From positions 1 to 35,385 of the forward strand of contig CALCJM010000082.1 of assembly GCA_937967505.1 (NCBI GenBank): a DNA stretch of 35,385 nt. Reading direction: 5' to 3'. Numbering within the stretch: position 1 is the stretch's first letter; every line of letters starts with the position of its first letter. The notes below the pieces were generated by a model. It had not been told where the DNA came from, made no database searches, and saw only the letters and a program-made list of their open reading frames with translations. Below, in pieces: positions 15,042 to 23,403 of the stretch. Made by a program: the position numbers and the translations under genes. The DNA is from an uncultured Pirellulaceae bacterium (GTDB lineage: Bacteria; Planctomycetota; Planctomycetia; Pirellulales; Pirellulaceae).

Positions 15042-17210
15042 TCAGGATTTGTCACCCTGCTCGTTGATAATGCTCTCGTCGAGCTTCTTTTCATCGCGGT
15101 AGTACTTGGCAAACACCACGCCGCAGATCAGGAATGCAATTCCACAGACTACCCCTCCTGTGCTGACCTGTTGTGAAAACATGAATGACATCACGAAAAA
15201 CAATACACCGAATCCAAGACTGATCAAAGCCAGTTGAAGCTTGGTCTGTGTGGATACTTTGCGCTGATTGGCTAGGTGGTCCTGAATCGCCAGACGATTG
15301 CTGTTGTTGGCAATCTCGCGGAGTGAATCAAACGACTTCATGCGAACAGCTTTCTGTCGCGGAATAAATTCTTCCGGTTTGAGAGTCTCCACGGGGGGTG
15401 CCGGTTCACTGGACGCGGCCCTTTCCGTGACAACCTCTTCTATTTTCTTTTCGGTCTTTTTGGATTCAGGCTTCTTCTCTTCGGCGACTTCCGAATCCTC
15501 TCCGCCACGCATACGATTTAGCAACTGGCTCATGTAGTCTTCGACAGAGCTGTCCTCATCGTCCGATGATTTGCTTTCTTGTGCCTCGGTAACCGGTTCA
15601 GATGTCACTGGTGCAGGCGTCGCTGCTGGTTCAGGTACGCTGACAGACTCTGGCGTTGTCTCTTCCGGTCCATCCATGCTGAAACTGTCCAGCGAGCCGG
15701 CATTCTGCATTCGCGCCAAAACGTCGGCAACGCTTTCTGTTTTCACAGGTTCAGCGACCGGCTCTTCAACCGGCGCGACAGCGGCTTCGGCCAATACTTC
15801 ACCAGGGGCGGCAGGGATGGCGGATGCGGCGGCAATGATTTCTTCTGCACTCGGTAGCGCGGCCGCCGAGGGGGTTTCCACTCGTAGGGCTTCCACCGAA
15901 GGTGTTGCCGGTGGAGTCTGAGGAGTATCATCAAGCCCAAGTCCTGCGGCGTCGATGCCGAGAGACTTCAGGAATTCCAGCGATTGAGCTTTGGGAACGC
16001 TTGCTTCCGCAACAACATTTTCTGTGATGGACGGTGTGGCCGCCGGTGCTGTTATCGGTGCTGGTGCGGGAACTGACATTGGAGGCGCTACAGGAGTTGA
16101 GCCAAATGTTGAAGCATTTGACTGGTCAACGATTGTGATCTCATTCAACGACGGTTGCTCCGGCGCGGTACCAACCTGTGAATCGGTTCCGGCCAGCAAT
16201 CGGTTAAGGCTGCTGGTGACCTCCTCTTTCCGCAATTTCGCGGCGATCTCGGGTGAGATTTTGGGGGCCTCTGGAGCTGGTGGCGTTGCAGGGACCGGTG
16301 CGGATGCAGGGGCCGGTGCCGGGGCGACCGATGCAATGGGTAATTCCTGGGTGGCTTCCGGGTGACGCACTGGCGTAGGAAGGGGCGTTGCTGGCGATGC
16401 AACCGCTCCGGCACCTGTTGAAGCGAGCGCGTTGTCTAGGAAGTCCTGAATGCTGGCCGATGCATCTGGCAGCTGCTTTTCGTTCGATGGTGTTGGAGCA
16501 TTGGCTGGTGCTGGTGCTGGAGCGACAGGGGCAGTGGAACCAGCAGGAGTCGCACCTGAAGCTTCGTCCACCAGTGTCGAAAGCCGGTTGGTTAAACTAT
16601 TCAGCCGCTGGTCAACATTCTGGCCTGGTGTCTCAGGTGTGCCCGGCATGGAAGCAACCGGGGCACCGGGCTCGGGTAGGGGAGTTTGGGTGACCGGGGC
16701 AACGGGTTGTACGGGAGCCATTGCAGCAAGAGTAACTGGATCCACATCGACGGCCTGTGTCATGGCAGGCGCACGTACTGGAACCACAGGCGGCGAGGCC
16801 AAATTTTCTCCGGGCAACGTTTGGGAAGCGGCGACCTGATTTGCAATCTGGTTTGCCGGTGTCGCAGTTGTTGAGGCGACTGGTGTTGCAGCCGGAGCGA
16901 ATGTCCCCAGTTGTTTCACCACTACCATCATTTGAGGTGTCAGTTGTATCGTGTCATTTTCTTTCAGCCATTGGACGGATGTCCTTGCGCCGTTGACTAG
17001 GACATGCTCGCTGTAGCTGCGGAACGCGACTCCTTTCTCGCCACGAAAGATTGCACAACGGTGCTTTTCCGCTTCGACACTGTCTGTGATCAGGCTGCTC
17101 AGCAGGCATTTGGCTGTTCGAACAGGGAGAAGTTGACCATCCCGATCGCCGCCAGTGATCTGTAGAACGAGGTCAGTTGAGTTGGGAATTGCCGGGGATG
17201 AATTGTTCAT
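15042..17210 (-). CDS. FHA-like domain protein with long Pro/Ala linker and two C-terminal membrane helices
   Basis: The 722-residue protein has an N-terminal domain (about 13-103) resembling an FHA fold: a GDRDGQLLPVRTA strand pair, a central HRCAIFRGEKGVAFRSYS region and an HVLVNGARTSVQWLKENDTI stretch like the conserved VNG turn, ending in MMVVVKQLG. FHA domains bind phosphothreonine, but the usual Gly-Arg and Ser-x-x-His residues are not clearly kept, so binding is unsure. Residues about 105-640 are an Ala/Pro/Val/Thr/Glu-rich linker. Two membrane helices follow at about 659-679 and 684-703, then a charged tail. ATG 17208-17210. Possibly a membrane scaffold linked to Ser/Thr kinase signalling, which is inference. 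Confidence 0.8.
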   Translation of the reverse strand: MNNSSPAIPNSTDLVLQITGGDRDGQLLPVRTAKCLLSSLITDSVEAEKHRCAIFRGEKGVAFRSYSEHVLVNGARTSVQWLKENDTIQLTPQMMVVVKQLGTFAPAATPVASTTATPANQIANQVAASQTLPGENLASPPVVPVRAPAMTQAVDVDPVTLAAMAPVQPVAPVTQTPLPEPGAPVASMPGTPETPGQNVDQRLNSLTNRLSTLVDEASGATPAGSTAPVAPAPAPANAPTPSNEKQLPDASASIQDFLDNALASTGAGAVASPATPLPTPVRHPEATQELPIASVAPAPAPASAPVPATPPAPEAPKISPEIAAKLRKEEVTSSLNRLLAGTDSQVGTAPEQPSLNEITIVDQSNASTFGSTPVAPPMSVPAPAPITAPAATPSITENVVAEASVPKAQSLEFLKSLGIDAAGLGLDDTPQTPPATPSVEALRVETPSAAALPSAEEIIAAASAIPAAPGEVLAEAAVAPVEEPVAEPVKTESVADVLARMQNAGSLDSFSMDGPEETTPESVSVPEPAATPAPVTSEPVTEAQESKSSDDEDSSVEDYMSQLLNRMRGGEDSEVAEEKKPESKKTEKKIEEVVTERAASSEPAPPVETLKPEEFIPRQKAVRMKSFDSLREIANNSNRLAIQDHLANQRKVSTQTKLQLALISLGFGVLFFVMSFMFSQQVSTGGVVCGIAFLICGVVFAKYYRDEKKLDESIINEQGDKS

Positions 17211-17886
17211 GGGGAAACTTTTAACGAAGGGAATTCGAACAGCCGGTCCCTAGCCAACATCCTGGTAGGTTTCCGGTAGGAAGGTTTAGCTTTCGTTAAC
17301 GCGCCCGTCAAATTAACGGGCTGGAATTTAAGGTTCACCACCTCGTGACTGCCTTTTGGGACTGTGGTCGCCCGCATAACCGTTACAGACCGGTTTATGG
17401 GTCGCCAATCCCAGAAGCAGCCGACCGGCAGCTACGTTTAAGGTTGGAGAAAGTTCATTTTTGGGTGGTTAAACTTTCCCCAGTCGATTGAATCACAAAA
17501 ACAGGAAAAACTTTTTCATCCGCTTAATGCGTACTATAGTTCGATGCCTTTGGCGAGGGCTTGCTCCAGCGAATCACCAATGCAGCATATTTTTCGATCC
17601 CCAGTTTCAACCTGAAAACTTCTTGATAAGCATGCCCGTAAGCAACATGGCCGGCCCCAAAGTTTCCTGATTCGCTCCAACCGGAGTTCGAATTTTCATC
17701 ACGGGCCACTTTTGTTGAATTAAAATGCAGTGCGACGTTCCAATTGCTATCATGAGTTCTCAATTAGGCAATCCCCAGCGAATTATGTCCAATACTTCCC
17801 CAGAAAAATTAACAAGTCTTGCCTCCTCAATACGACACCGGGGCTTTGCAGGTGCGGATTTGCTGCACAGTGGTGGGGAGGCCGTT
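17211..17886. other. Divergent intergenic region between FHA-like and HtrA genes
   Basis: The 676 bp contain no frame that I accept. The HtrA frame is open back to 17725, with ATGs at 17725, 17752 and 17785, but that stretch lacks a signal peptide and I place the HtrA start at 17887. A 7-bp inverted repeat, CCCGTCAAATTAACGGG, lies near 17306-17322, and a TATAGT with poor -35 lies near 17534. No riboswitch is recognised. Confidence 0.4.
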
Positions 17887-19155
17887 GTGAGGAAGAAGGG
17901 TGAGATCAAATTCACATTTGCCAAATTGACATCGGCGCTGTTTGCACTTTGCGTGATGTGGATGGTTTGCGGCGGAGGCCCTGCGGTCGGTTTTGCCCAA
18001 CAATTTTCCAACGACACCAATCACAACTTCCGGCAGCCCGGCAGTTTTCAGGTTCAATCGTCTCGGACGCCCGAGCAACTTCAACGCGACCAGATGTATG
18101 AAGACCTTGAAAAAAATGCATCCTTGATCGAGCAACATTACCGCCACATCAAACGCATTGTCAGGGTTGTTCAGCCCACCATCGTCCACGTTGAAGCCAA
18201 GAAACAGCAGAAGTCTTCGGCCTCAATCTCAGACACCAATTCCGGGGAACTACGCCCGGCGGTCGTCGAAGAGACGGGAGCCGGAGTCGTGTTCAAAAAA
18301 GGGGCGCGGTATTACGTTTTGACGAATTTTCATGTGGTGGAAAATTCCAGTGTCAACGATATTCGTCTGGAAGCGGATGGGCGCGTGTTCTATCCCACGC
18401 GTCTGTTGCACGACCGCGAAACGGATTTGTCCGTGTTGGAAGTCAACGAACCAGGGCTGGTGGCCGCGCGAATCGGTGACAGTGACCTGATGGGGGTTGG
18501 TGATTTTGTAGTCGCCGTTGGCAGCCCATTCGGATTGAGTCACTCCGTTAGCTATGGCATCATCAGTGCGATGGGCCGGCACGATCTGGAACTGGGGCCT
18601 CAAGGGGTCAAGTTTCAGAATTTTTTCCAGACTGACGCCGCCATCAATCCGGGCAACAGCGGTGGCCCATTGATCAATCTGCGTGGTGAGGTGATTGGAA
18701 TCAATACCGCCATCGCCAGCAACAGTGGGGGCAGCGACGGGATCGGTTTTTCCATCCCCGTCAACATGGCAATGCGAATTGCGGATGATCTGGCGGAACG
18801 CGGATTTGTCCGCCGAGGCTTCTTGGGAGTGGCGCTCGATGCTCGCTATACGCCGGAAAAAGCCCGTGCATTGGGACTGCGACGTGCCAAAGGGGCGCTG
18901 ATTTCGTCAATCACCAACAATTCGCCCGCTGCAGCCAGTGATCTTAAAATCGGTGATGTGATTATCGAATTTGACCGTACACCGGTTGTCGATGATTCGC
19001 AGCTGGTGACCACGGTCAGCCTGACTCCAATCAACCAGTCGGTTCCGGTGAAAGTGTACCGCAGCGGTGAAATCAGGACGGTCTATGTCAAGATTGGGCA
19101 GCGCGACTCTCTGCGCGCTATCCCCACCAGATCTACCCGATCCGGCCAGCGTTAA
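17887..19155 (+). CDS. HtrA/DegP-type periplasmic serine protease with one PDZ domain
   Basis: HtrA proteases degrade or refold damaged envelope proteins. From the GTG at 17887 the product is 422 residues. It has a basic start and hydrophobic signal segment (LTSALFALCVMWMVCGGG) ending in VGFAQQ, a trypsin-like domain with the triad His149 (TNFHVVEN), Asp180 (ETDLSVLEV) and Ser258 (NPGNSGGPL), and one PDZ domain at about 310-405. DegP has two PDZ domains, so this is closer to the DegS/HtrA type, although the signal appears cleavable. I chose the GTG because it follows a strong GGGGAGG Shine-Dalgarno and starts a proper signal peptide. The longer frame to 17725 would bury the signal 60 residues in. 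Confidence 0.9.
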   Translation: MRKKGEIKFTFAKLTSALFALCVMWMVCGGGPAVGFAQQFSNDTNHNFRQPGSFQVQSSRTPEQLQRDQMYEDLEKNASLIEQHYRHIKRIVRVVQPTIVHVEAKKQQKSSASISDTNSGELRPAVVEETGAGVVFKKGARYYVLTNFHVVENSSVNDIRLEADGRVFYPTRLLHDRETDLSVLEVNEPGLVAARIGDSDLMGVGDFVVAVGSPFGLSHSVSYGIISAMGRHDLELGPQGVKFQNFFQTDAAINPGNSGGPLINLRGEVIGINTAIASNSGGSDGIGFSIPVNMAMRIADDLAERGFVRRGFLGVALDARYTPEKARALGLRRAKGALISSITNNSPAAASDLKIGDVIIEFDRTPVVDDSQLVTTVSLTPINQSVPVKVYRSGEIRTVYVKIGQRDSLRAIPTRSTRSGQR

Positions 19156-19230
19156 GTCCGGTCGGCCACGTTGCAGAGTTAATGGGCGACATTTGACGAT
19201 TCATACAAAGTGTTTCGTTTCAGGTGACTG

Positions 19231-20229
19231 CTACGCCTGACGGGAGGCCGTCACCAGTTGGTCTACCAGGTATTGGTAGGCGTCTTCCGAACGAACGCTG
19301 GTGGCCACATTAACATTGGGGCGCGATTCAGGTTGAGCGCGACGGTCAAGCACCAGTGTGCCACGCGTTAGTTCTCCCTGCGTCTCGACATCGCCGGCCA
19401 TCATTTCAAACCCGAATAGTTGCGGCTCCAATAGGGCTAACGCCCCGATCGCATCATTCAGGTTGATCGTCTCACGCCCCAGTTGCTGTCGGTAGGCGCG
19501 AAAGACAAACGGGAGAATCTGTCGAAGAAAGTGGCCCAGACGTGACGACTGCTCCGGTAGCTCGTCCAACACTCCCAAACCAAAACTGACTTGTTCCGTG
19601 ACATCCAACGGCAGCAGCATTTTGGTCGCTCGGCAGTTCAGCACTTCCCGGGCACTTTGCGGGTCAAAGTAGAAATTGAATTCGGCGGCCGCACTGATGT
19701 TCCCTTTTCCAGAAGTGCTGCCACCGGTCATCGCGATCTGGTCAACGCTACCGACCAACGACGGGTCGCGCTTAAATGCTTTGGCCACATTGGTTAGCGG
19801 ACCAAGGCACAGAATTGTGACTTCGTCCGGATGAGCGCGAATAATATCGCCGATCAGTTTTTCCGAAGTCAGCGCGTGTTGCCGCTGAGAGACTTCAAAT
19901 CCCGTATTGCCCAAACCATCCTCTCCGAACAGATAGCTGGTATTGACTGCCGGCGCGTTGTCGCAGTTGCCGGCCATGCCAAGTCTGGGATAGCGGATCG
20001 GGTCAAGTTCCGAAATGATGGCCTGAAGGTTGTGGTTGGCCTGATCGGCAGCAACACAGCCCTCAGTGGCGGTGATGGCAAGAACTTCGAGGCGGGGATC
20101 GAACAAGGTCATGCAAATGGCAATTGCATCGTCAATTCCCATGTCGCAGTCGATAATGACTTTGCGGCCCATTGGGGTTTGTTTCTGGTTGGAAGGATTG
20201 AGCTGCCCGACGTGGTCAAAAGCGGCCAT
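19231..20229 (-). CDS. Inosine/uridine-preferring nucleoside hydrolase family protein
   Basis: The 332-residue protein carries the N-terminal metal-binding signature KVIIDCDMGIDDAIAI (DxDxGxDD) at about residues 23-38, ILCLGPLTNVAKAF and QIAMTGGSTSGKGN in the middle, and EFNFYFDPQSARE, which hold the other Ca2+ and ribose contacts. The family hydrolyses ribonucleosides to base and ribose for salvage. Two ATG starts are possible, 20227-20229 and 20170-20172. The shorter (MGRKVIID) begins right at the first beta strand and gives 313 residues, nearer the family norm; no Shine-Dalgarno decides between them. Substrate preference is unknown. Confidence 0.92.
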   Translation of the reverse strand: MAAFDHVGQLNPSNQKQTPMGRKVIIDCDMGIDDAIAICMTLFDPRLEVLAITATEGCVAADQANHNLQAIISELDPIRYPRLGMAGNCDNAPAVNTSYLFGEDGLGNTGFEVSQRQHALTSEKLIGDIIRAHPDEVTILCLGPLTNVAKAFKRDPSLVGSVDQIAMTGGSTSGKGNISAAAEFNFYFDPQSAREVLNCRATKMLLPLDVTEQVSFGLGVLDELPEQSSRLGHFLRQILPFVFRAYRQQLGRETINLNDAIGALALLEPQLFGFEMMAGDVETQGELTRGTLVLDRRAQPESRPNVNVATSVRSEDAYQYLVDQLVTASRQA

Positions 20230-20617
20230 GGTAGCGGTCTACCATGCACGAGGGCCTGAAAAAGCCGAATTTTAGTGCTCACCGGCGCGGCAAACAAGAG
20301 AAAAACGAAACGATGTGGCTCAAAGCCATACACCAATCAGGCCTGATTTTGCTAAACTGTTACGGCTAAATCCTCTTTGACGTACGTTCGACAAGCCCAA
20401 TTTTTGGTCCATCCTTCCGGATGTCACTAAAAGCAGCCGGGATAAAAGCAGCCGGGATAAAAGCTGCGGGGATATAACCTGCCAACCTACCCGGAATAAA
20501 ACCTGCCGGAACCTGGCTGAGGTCCAACGGATGTCTACTATTTCGGTTGTAGCCACCAGCCGCCACCAGCCTTGACCGCGACCAACCAACTTAATTAAGA
20601 AAAATACGGAGTCAAAA
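20230..20617. other. Divergent intergenic region between nucleoside hydrolase and trpD
   Basis: The 388 bp hold a short tandem repeat (20429-20473) and presumably two promoters that I cannot place. A minus-strand frame at 20366-20566 translates the tandem repeat as IPAAF units but has no other support. No trp leader peptide or attenuator is evident before trpD. Confidence 0.4.
20429..20473. repeat. 15-bp tandem repeat, three copies
   Basis: AAAAGCAGCCGGGAT occurs twice exactly (20429-20443, 20444-20458) and a third time with two changes (20459-20473). A more diverged echo (GGAATAAAACCTGCCGG) follows about 20 bp later. It looks like a slippage-type microsatellite in intergenic DNA about 145 bp before trpD. 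Confidence 0.8.
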
Positions 20618-21631
20618 TTGATCCGCGAAGTGACCAAAACAATTACCTCGGGAGTGTCTCTCGAATCCGCCGAGATGATTGAGGCGATGGACTTCATTAT
20701 GGAAGGACAGGCCAAGGACGCCGAAATCAAATCCTTCTTGGTTGCCCTGTACGAGAAAGGGGAAACCGCAGACGAATTGACCGGTGCTGCGCTGTCCCTG
20801 CGTAAGCACATGGCCTCCATTGAATCCAAACGCAGCAGTATCGTCGATACCTGCGGAACCGGAGGAGGAAAAACGGGCACCTTCAACATCAGCACCGCCG
20901 CAGCAATCGTGGCCGCTTCAGCTGGTGCTTCGGTTGCCAAACATGGTAACCGCAAATCGACCAGTTTAACCGGTTCGGCCGATGTCCTAGATGTGCTTGG
21001 CGTGAACGTTGATTGCTCGATCGAAACCGTGCAAAAATGCCTAAATCAACTGGGTATCTGTTTTTGTTATGCCCCTTTGTTCCACCCGTCGGTCAAGAAT
21101 GTTTCCAACGTCCGTAAGAAACTGAAGCATCGAACGATTTTCAATTTGATTGGTCCGCTTTGTAATCCGGCCAACGCAAGGTTTCAGGTGTTGGGCGCCG
21201 GAGTTGGTGCTATGCGACCGCTGCTGGCACAGGCACTTGCAAAACTGGGCACCGAACGTTCGATCGTCGTGCACGCGCGCGACGGCCTGGGTGAGATCTC
21301 GACTTCCGACACGACAGACGTTTCTGAAGTTCTGGGGACTCAAGTGCGCGAGGGACAACTTTCGCCGTCAGATTTTGGTTTGGAACACAGCAGTGCGAAA
21401 TTGCTTCGCGCAAACAGCCCCACCGAAAGTGCGGACGTGATCAAACGCGTAATGGAAGGTCAGCTTGGCCCACAGCGTGACATTGTGGTGGCCAACGCGG
21501 CTGCCGCCCTGTGGATTTCGGGAATTTGTGATGGCTTGCTGGCAGGAGCAGAACGATGTGCCAGAGCAATCGATAATGGACAAGCACGTGAGATCCTTGA
21601 CGAATTGATCGACATGACCAACAAGAATTAA
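20618..21631 (+). CDS. trpD: Anthranilate phosphoribosyltransferase TrpD
   Basis: TrpD joins anthranilate to PRPP in tryptophan synthesis. The 337 residues match the family length. Motifs are DTCGTGGGKTGTFNISTAA (PRPP loop, about 76-94), KHGNRKSTSLTGSADVL (anthranilate/PRPP site; many members have KHGNRSVSS), FHPSVKNVSNVRKKL, RTIFNLIGPLCNPA, and HARDGLGEIS (usually DGLDE). The start is TTG (20618) with a CGGAG Shine-Dalgarno about 8 bases upstream, and MIREV fits the usual N-terminus. No other trp gene is adjacent, as is common in planctomycetes, so regulation is probably separate. Confidence 0.95.
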   Translation: MIREVTKTITSGVSLESAEMIEAMDFIMEGQAKDAEIKSFLVALYEKGETADELTGAALSLRKHMASIESKRSSIVDTCGTGGGKTGTFNISTAAAIVAASAGASVAKHGNRKSTSLTGSADVLDVLGVNVDCSIETVQKCLNQLGICFCYAPLFHPSVKNVSNVRKKLKHRTIFNLIGPLCNPANARFQVLGAGVGAMRPLLAQALAKLGTERSIVVHARDGLGEISTSDTTDVSEVLGTQVREGQLSPSDFGLEHSSAKLLRANSPTESADVIKRVMEGQLGPQRDIVVANAAAALWISGICDGLLAGAERCARAIDNGQAREILDELIDMTNKN

Positions 21632-21750
21632 GGAAACGCCCGTAAACCACCGAAAATCACCCTTTGAGGATGGTTTTTCAGCTGGTATCTTTACACACCC
21701 TGAAGCCGTTAGTTTCTCGCCGAATCATACATATTTTGAGGATCAGTCTC

Positions 21751-21852
21751 ATGGCCAAACCAAGCCACAAAGTTAAAAAAGCCAATCACGGAAAACGTCC
21801 TGCCAACAACCGTGGACGGAAGATCAAAAACAAAAAGATCAAAACTCCTTAA
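21751..21852 (+). CDS. 33-residue highly basic protein
   Basis: The ATG at 21751 is preceded by a GAGG Shine-Dalgarno about 8 bases upstream, and the frame ends at TAA 21850-21852. About 40 percent of the residues are Lys or Arg (MAKPSHKVKKANHGKRPANN, then RGRKIKNKKIKTP). Composition and size resemble tiny ribosome- or RNA-binding proteins, and I recall similar small basic proteins in planctomycetes and other PVC bacteria. A good terminator follows at 21963-21985. A longer in-frame start at 21664 would add an unconvincing N-terminus. Function unknown; RNA binding is inference from charge. Confidence 0.65.
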   Translation: MAKPSHKVKKANHGKRPANNRGRKIKNKKIKTP

Positions 21853-21962
21853 TTGCTGGAGTTTTACGCGCCTGGCTGCTGCCCTGCCCTGCCTCGTTGT
21901 GATGGCTGTCGGGTCGGGAAGTTATCTTGGTCCGTTTAATCGATTTTTAGAAGAGTTCAAGA

Positions 21963-21985
21963 AACGGCTTACGGGCCGTTTTTTT
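21963..21985 (+). terminator. Intrinsic terminator after the small basic gene
   Basis: AACGGC (21963-21968) pairs with GCCGTT (21975-21980), followed by a T-run to 21985. It should end the trpD/small-protein transcript and separates it from trmB, whose ATG is 50 bp further on. Confidence 0.8.
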
Positions 21986-22034
21986 CGTTGTCGCACCCTA
22001 CTATCCATCAAAGTATCGCAAGGCCAACACCTCC

Positions 22035-22679
22035 ATGGGACGCCGTTCTCTACCCAAAATTGACCCGACCGTCAACTTTCAGCCCTGGATCGGAGACGTT
22101 GAGGATCTGGAAAGCCCGTTTTGCCCACAAAGCCTGTTTCCGCAGACGGCTGATCTTGAGATCGAAGTCGGCAGCGGAAAAGGCTTGTTCTTGCTATCCG
22201 AATCCGGGAAAAATCCACAACGGAATTACCTTGGTAACGAACTGGCCCGAAAATATGCGCGGTACGCTGCCTATCGACTGGCCCAGAGCGGTCGTGACAA
22301 TGGCCGGGTTTTGGCTGGGGACGGGCTGAGGCTATTTCGTGAACTGCTGCCCGACTCTTGTGCGGTTGCTGTTCATGTTTACTTCCCTGATCCATGGTGG
22401 AAAGATCGTCATCGCCAGCGACGCGTCATGCAACCGGAATTCATTCGCGACATCCAACGAGTGCTGGTTCCCGGCGGAGTCTTTCATTTTTGGACCGATG
22501 TGAAGCAATATTTCGATGAAACAATGGCTTTAATGCAGGAGCATTCGTCGCTCGATGGGCCACGCACTGTCGAAGTACAGCGCGCGGAACATGATATGGA
22601 CTATCGAACGCATTTCGAACGCAGAATGAGAATTCAACAGAAGGATGTCTTTCGCAGCCAATTTCAAAAACCTGAATGA
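22035..22679 (+). CDS. trmB: tRNA (guanine-N7)-methyltransferase TrmB
   Basis: TrmB makes m7G46 in the variable loop of tRNA using SAM. The 214-residue product has the SAM motif LEIEVGSGKGLFLL (about 41-54), NYLGNELARKYA for the ribose contact, the family signature VYFPDPWWKDRHRQRR (about 115-130) and the C-terminal YRTHFERRMR. The length is typical. The ATG at 22035 gives MGRRSLPKIDP, a normal N-terminus. It sits between two terminators and so is probably transcribed alone. Confidence 0.95.
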   Translation: MGRRSLPKIDPTVNFQPWIGDVEDLESPFCPQSLFPQTADLEIEVGSGKGLFLLSESGKNPQRNYLGNELARKYARYAAYRLAQSGRDNGRVLAGDGLRLFRELLPDSCAVAVHVYFPDPWWKDRHRQRRVMQPEFIRDIQRVLVPGGVFHFWTDVKQYFDETMALMQEHSSLDGPRTVEVQRAEHDMDYRTHFERRMRIQQKDVFRSQFQKPE

Positions 22680-22716
22680 GGAATGAGATGGCGGATCCGC
22701 CGGAGTTAATGAATTA

Positions 22717-22765
22717 GTGGGATTCCCCGGAATTCCTTGGGCGAAGGAGTTCTGGCGAATCCCAC
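22717..22765. repeat. 49-bp near-perfect palindrome (REP-like) downstream of trmB
   Basis: GTGGGATTC (22717-22725) and GAATCCCAC (22757-22765) are perfect outer arms. Inside them CCGGAATTCCTT pairs with AAGGAGTTCTGG through two G-U wobbles, around a GGGCG loop. Together they form a stem of about 21 bp with one C-C mismatch. A second small hairpin (CCCCACTGTGGGG) follows directly. The outer structure has no U-run, so it is not an ordinary terminator. Confidence 0.75.
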
Positions 22766-22811
22766 GGAACCCCACTGTGGGGTATTCTCAACCGCCACTC
22801 ACCTTAAACAT

Positions 22812-22848
22812 AAAAAACGCCCCTGTCTCGAAAGACGGGAGCGTTTTT
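22812..22848. terminator. Bidirectional terminator between trmB and rpsT
   Basis: AACGCCCCTGTCT and AGACGGGAGCGTT form a stem around a CGAA tetraloop, flanked by an A-run on the left and a T-run on the right, so it works on both strands. It serves trmB on plus and the convergent rpsT on minus. Confidence 0.85.
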
Positions 22849-22964
22849 CATGTATGATGTTTTGTGCTGCGGTGGCAAATTAGAAACTTGGCCAGATGAA
22901 TTGGCGAAGGATAATTTGCATTTCGCGTGGCCGGTCGATAAGGTAGTCGGCGCTTTTCGGTGCT

Positions 22965-23237
22965 TTAGGCCGTCGCTTTGGCTTTGCGGATTGCCGCAGA
23001 TAGCCGAGACTTTTTACGGCTGGCGGTGTTGCGGTGGATGATGCCTTTGGCTCCGGCACGATCGAGTTTCTTGGCAGCCGAGCGGAATTCGGTTTCGGCT
23101 TTTTCCAGGTCGCCAGCAGCGACGGCCGTCATCACAGTTTTGATCTGGGTTTTCATCGCCGACTTTGTCGCTTTATTGCGTTGTTGGCGAACGGCGTTTT
23201 GCCGGAGTCTCTTGGCGGCGCTGCGTGTGTTTGGCAT
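22965..23237 (-). CDS. rpsT: 30S ribosomal protein S20 (bS20)
   Basis: The 90-residue, Lys/Arg/Ala-rich, all-helical protein has the S20 pattern: MPNTRSAAKRLRQNAVRQQR at the start, then KSAMKTQIKTVMTAV, and GIIHRNTASRKKSRLSAAI at the end. bS20 binds 16S rRNA during 30S assembly. The length is normal (about 87 residues). The ATG is at 23235-23237. Single gene, convergent with trmB. Confidence 0.95.
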   Translation of the reverse strand: MPNTRSAAKRLRQNAVRQQRNKATKSAMKTQIKTVMTAVAAGDLEKAETEFRSAAKKLDRAGAKGIIHRNTASRKKSRLSAAIRKAKATA

Positions 23238-23403
23238 TAGTCTTTGCTGGAAAATTCAGATATAATCAGATCGTGTTTCGAATCGACCAATATCGCAATC
23301 GAACTTGATTTTGTCCACCGCTATTTTCAAAAAATTGGCCAATCTGTTCCGGGAACGGGCCGGAAGTTCGGTGTGAAACCCTCAAAAAACCTCTGGATTG
23401 TCG

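Noticed and set aside
15571-16839. Several Ala/Gly/Thr-rich plus-strand frames
   Set aside because: Shadows of the Pro/Ala linker of the FHA-like protein.
20366-20566. Minus-strand frame with IPAAF repeats
   Set aside because: The repeats are the translation of the 15-bp tandem repeat; no other support.
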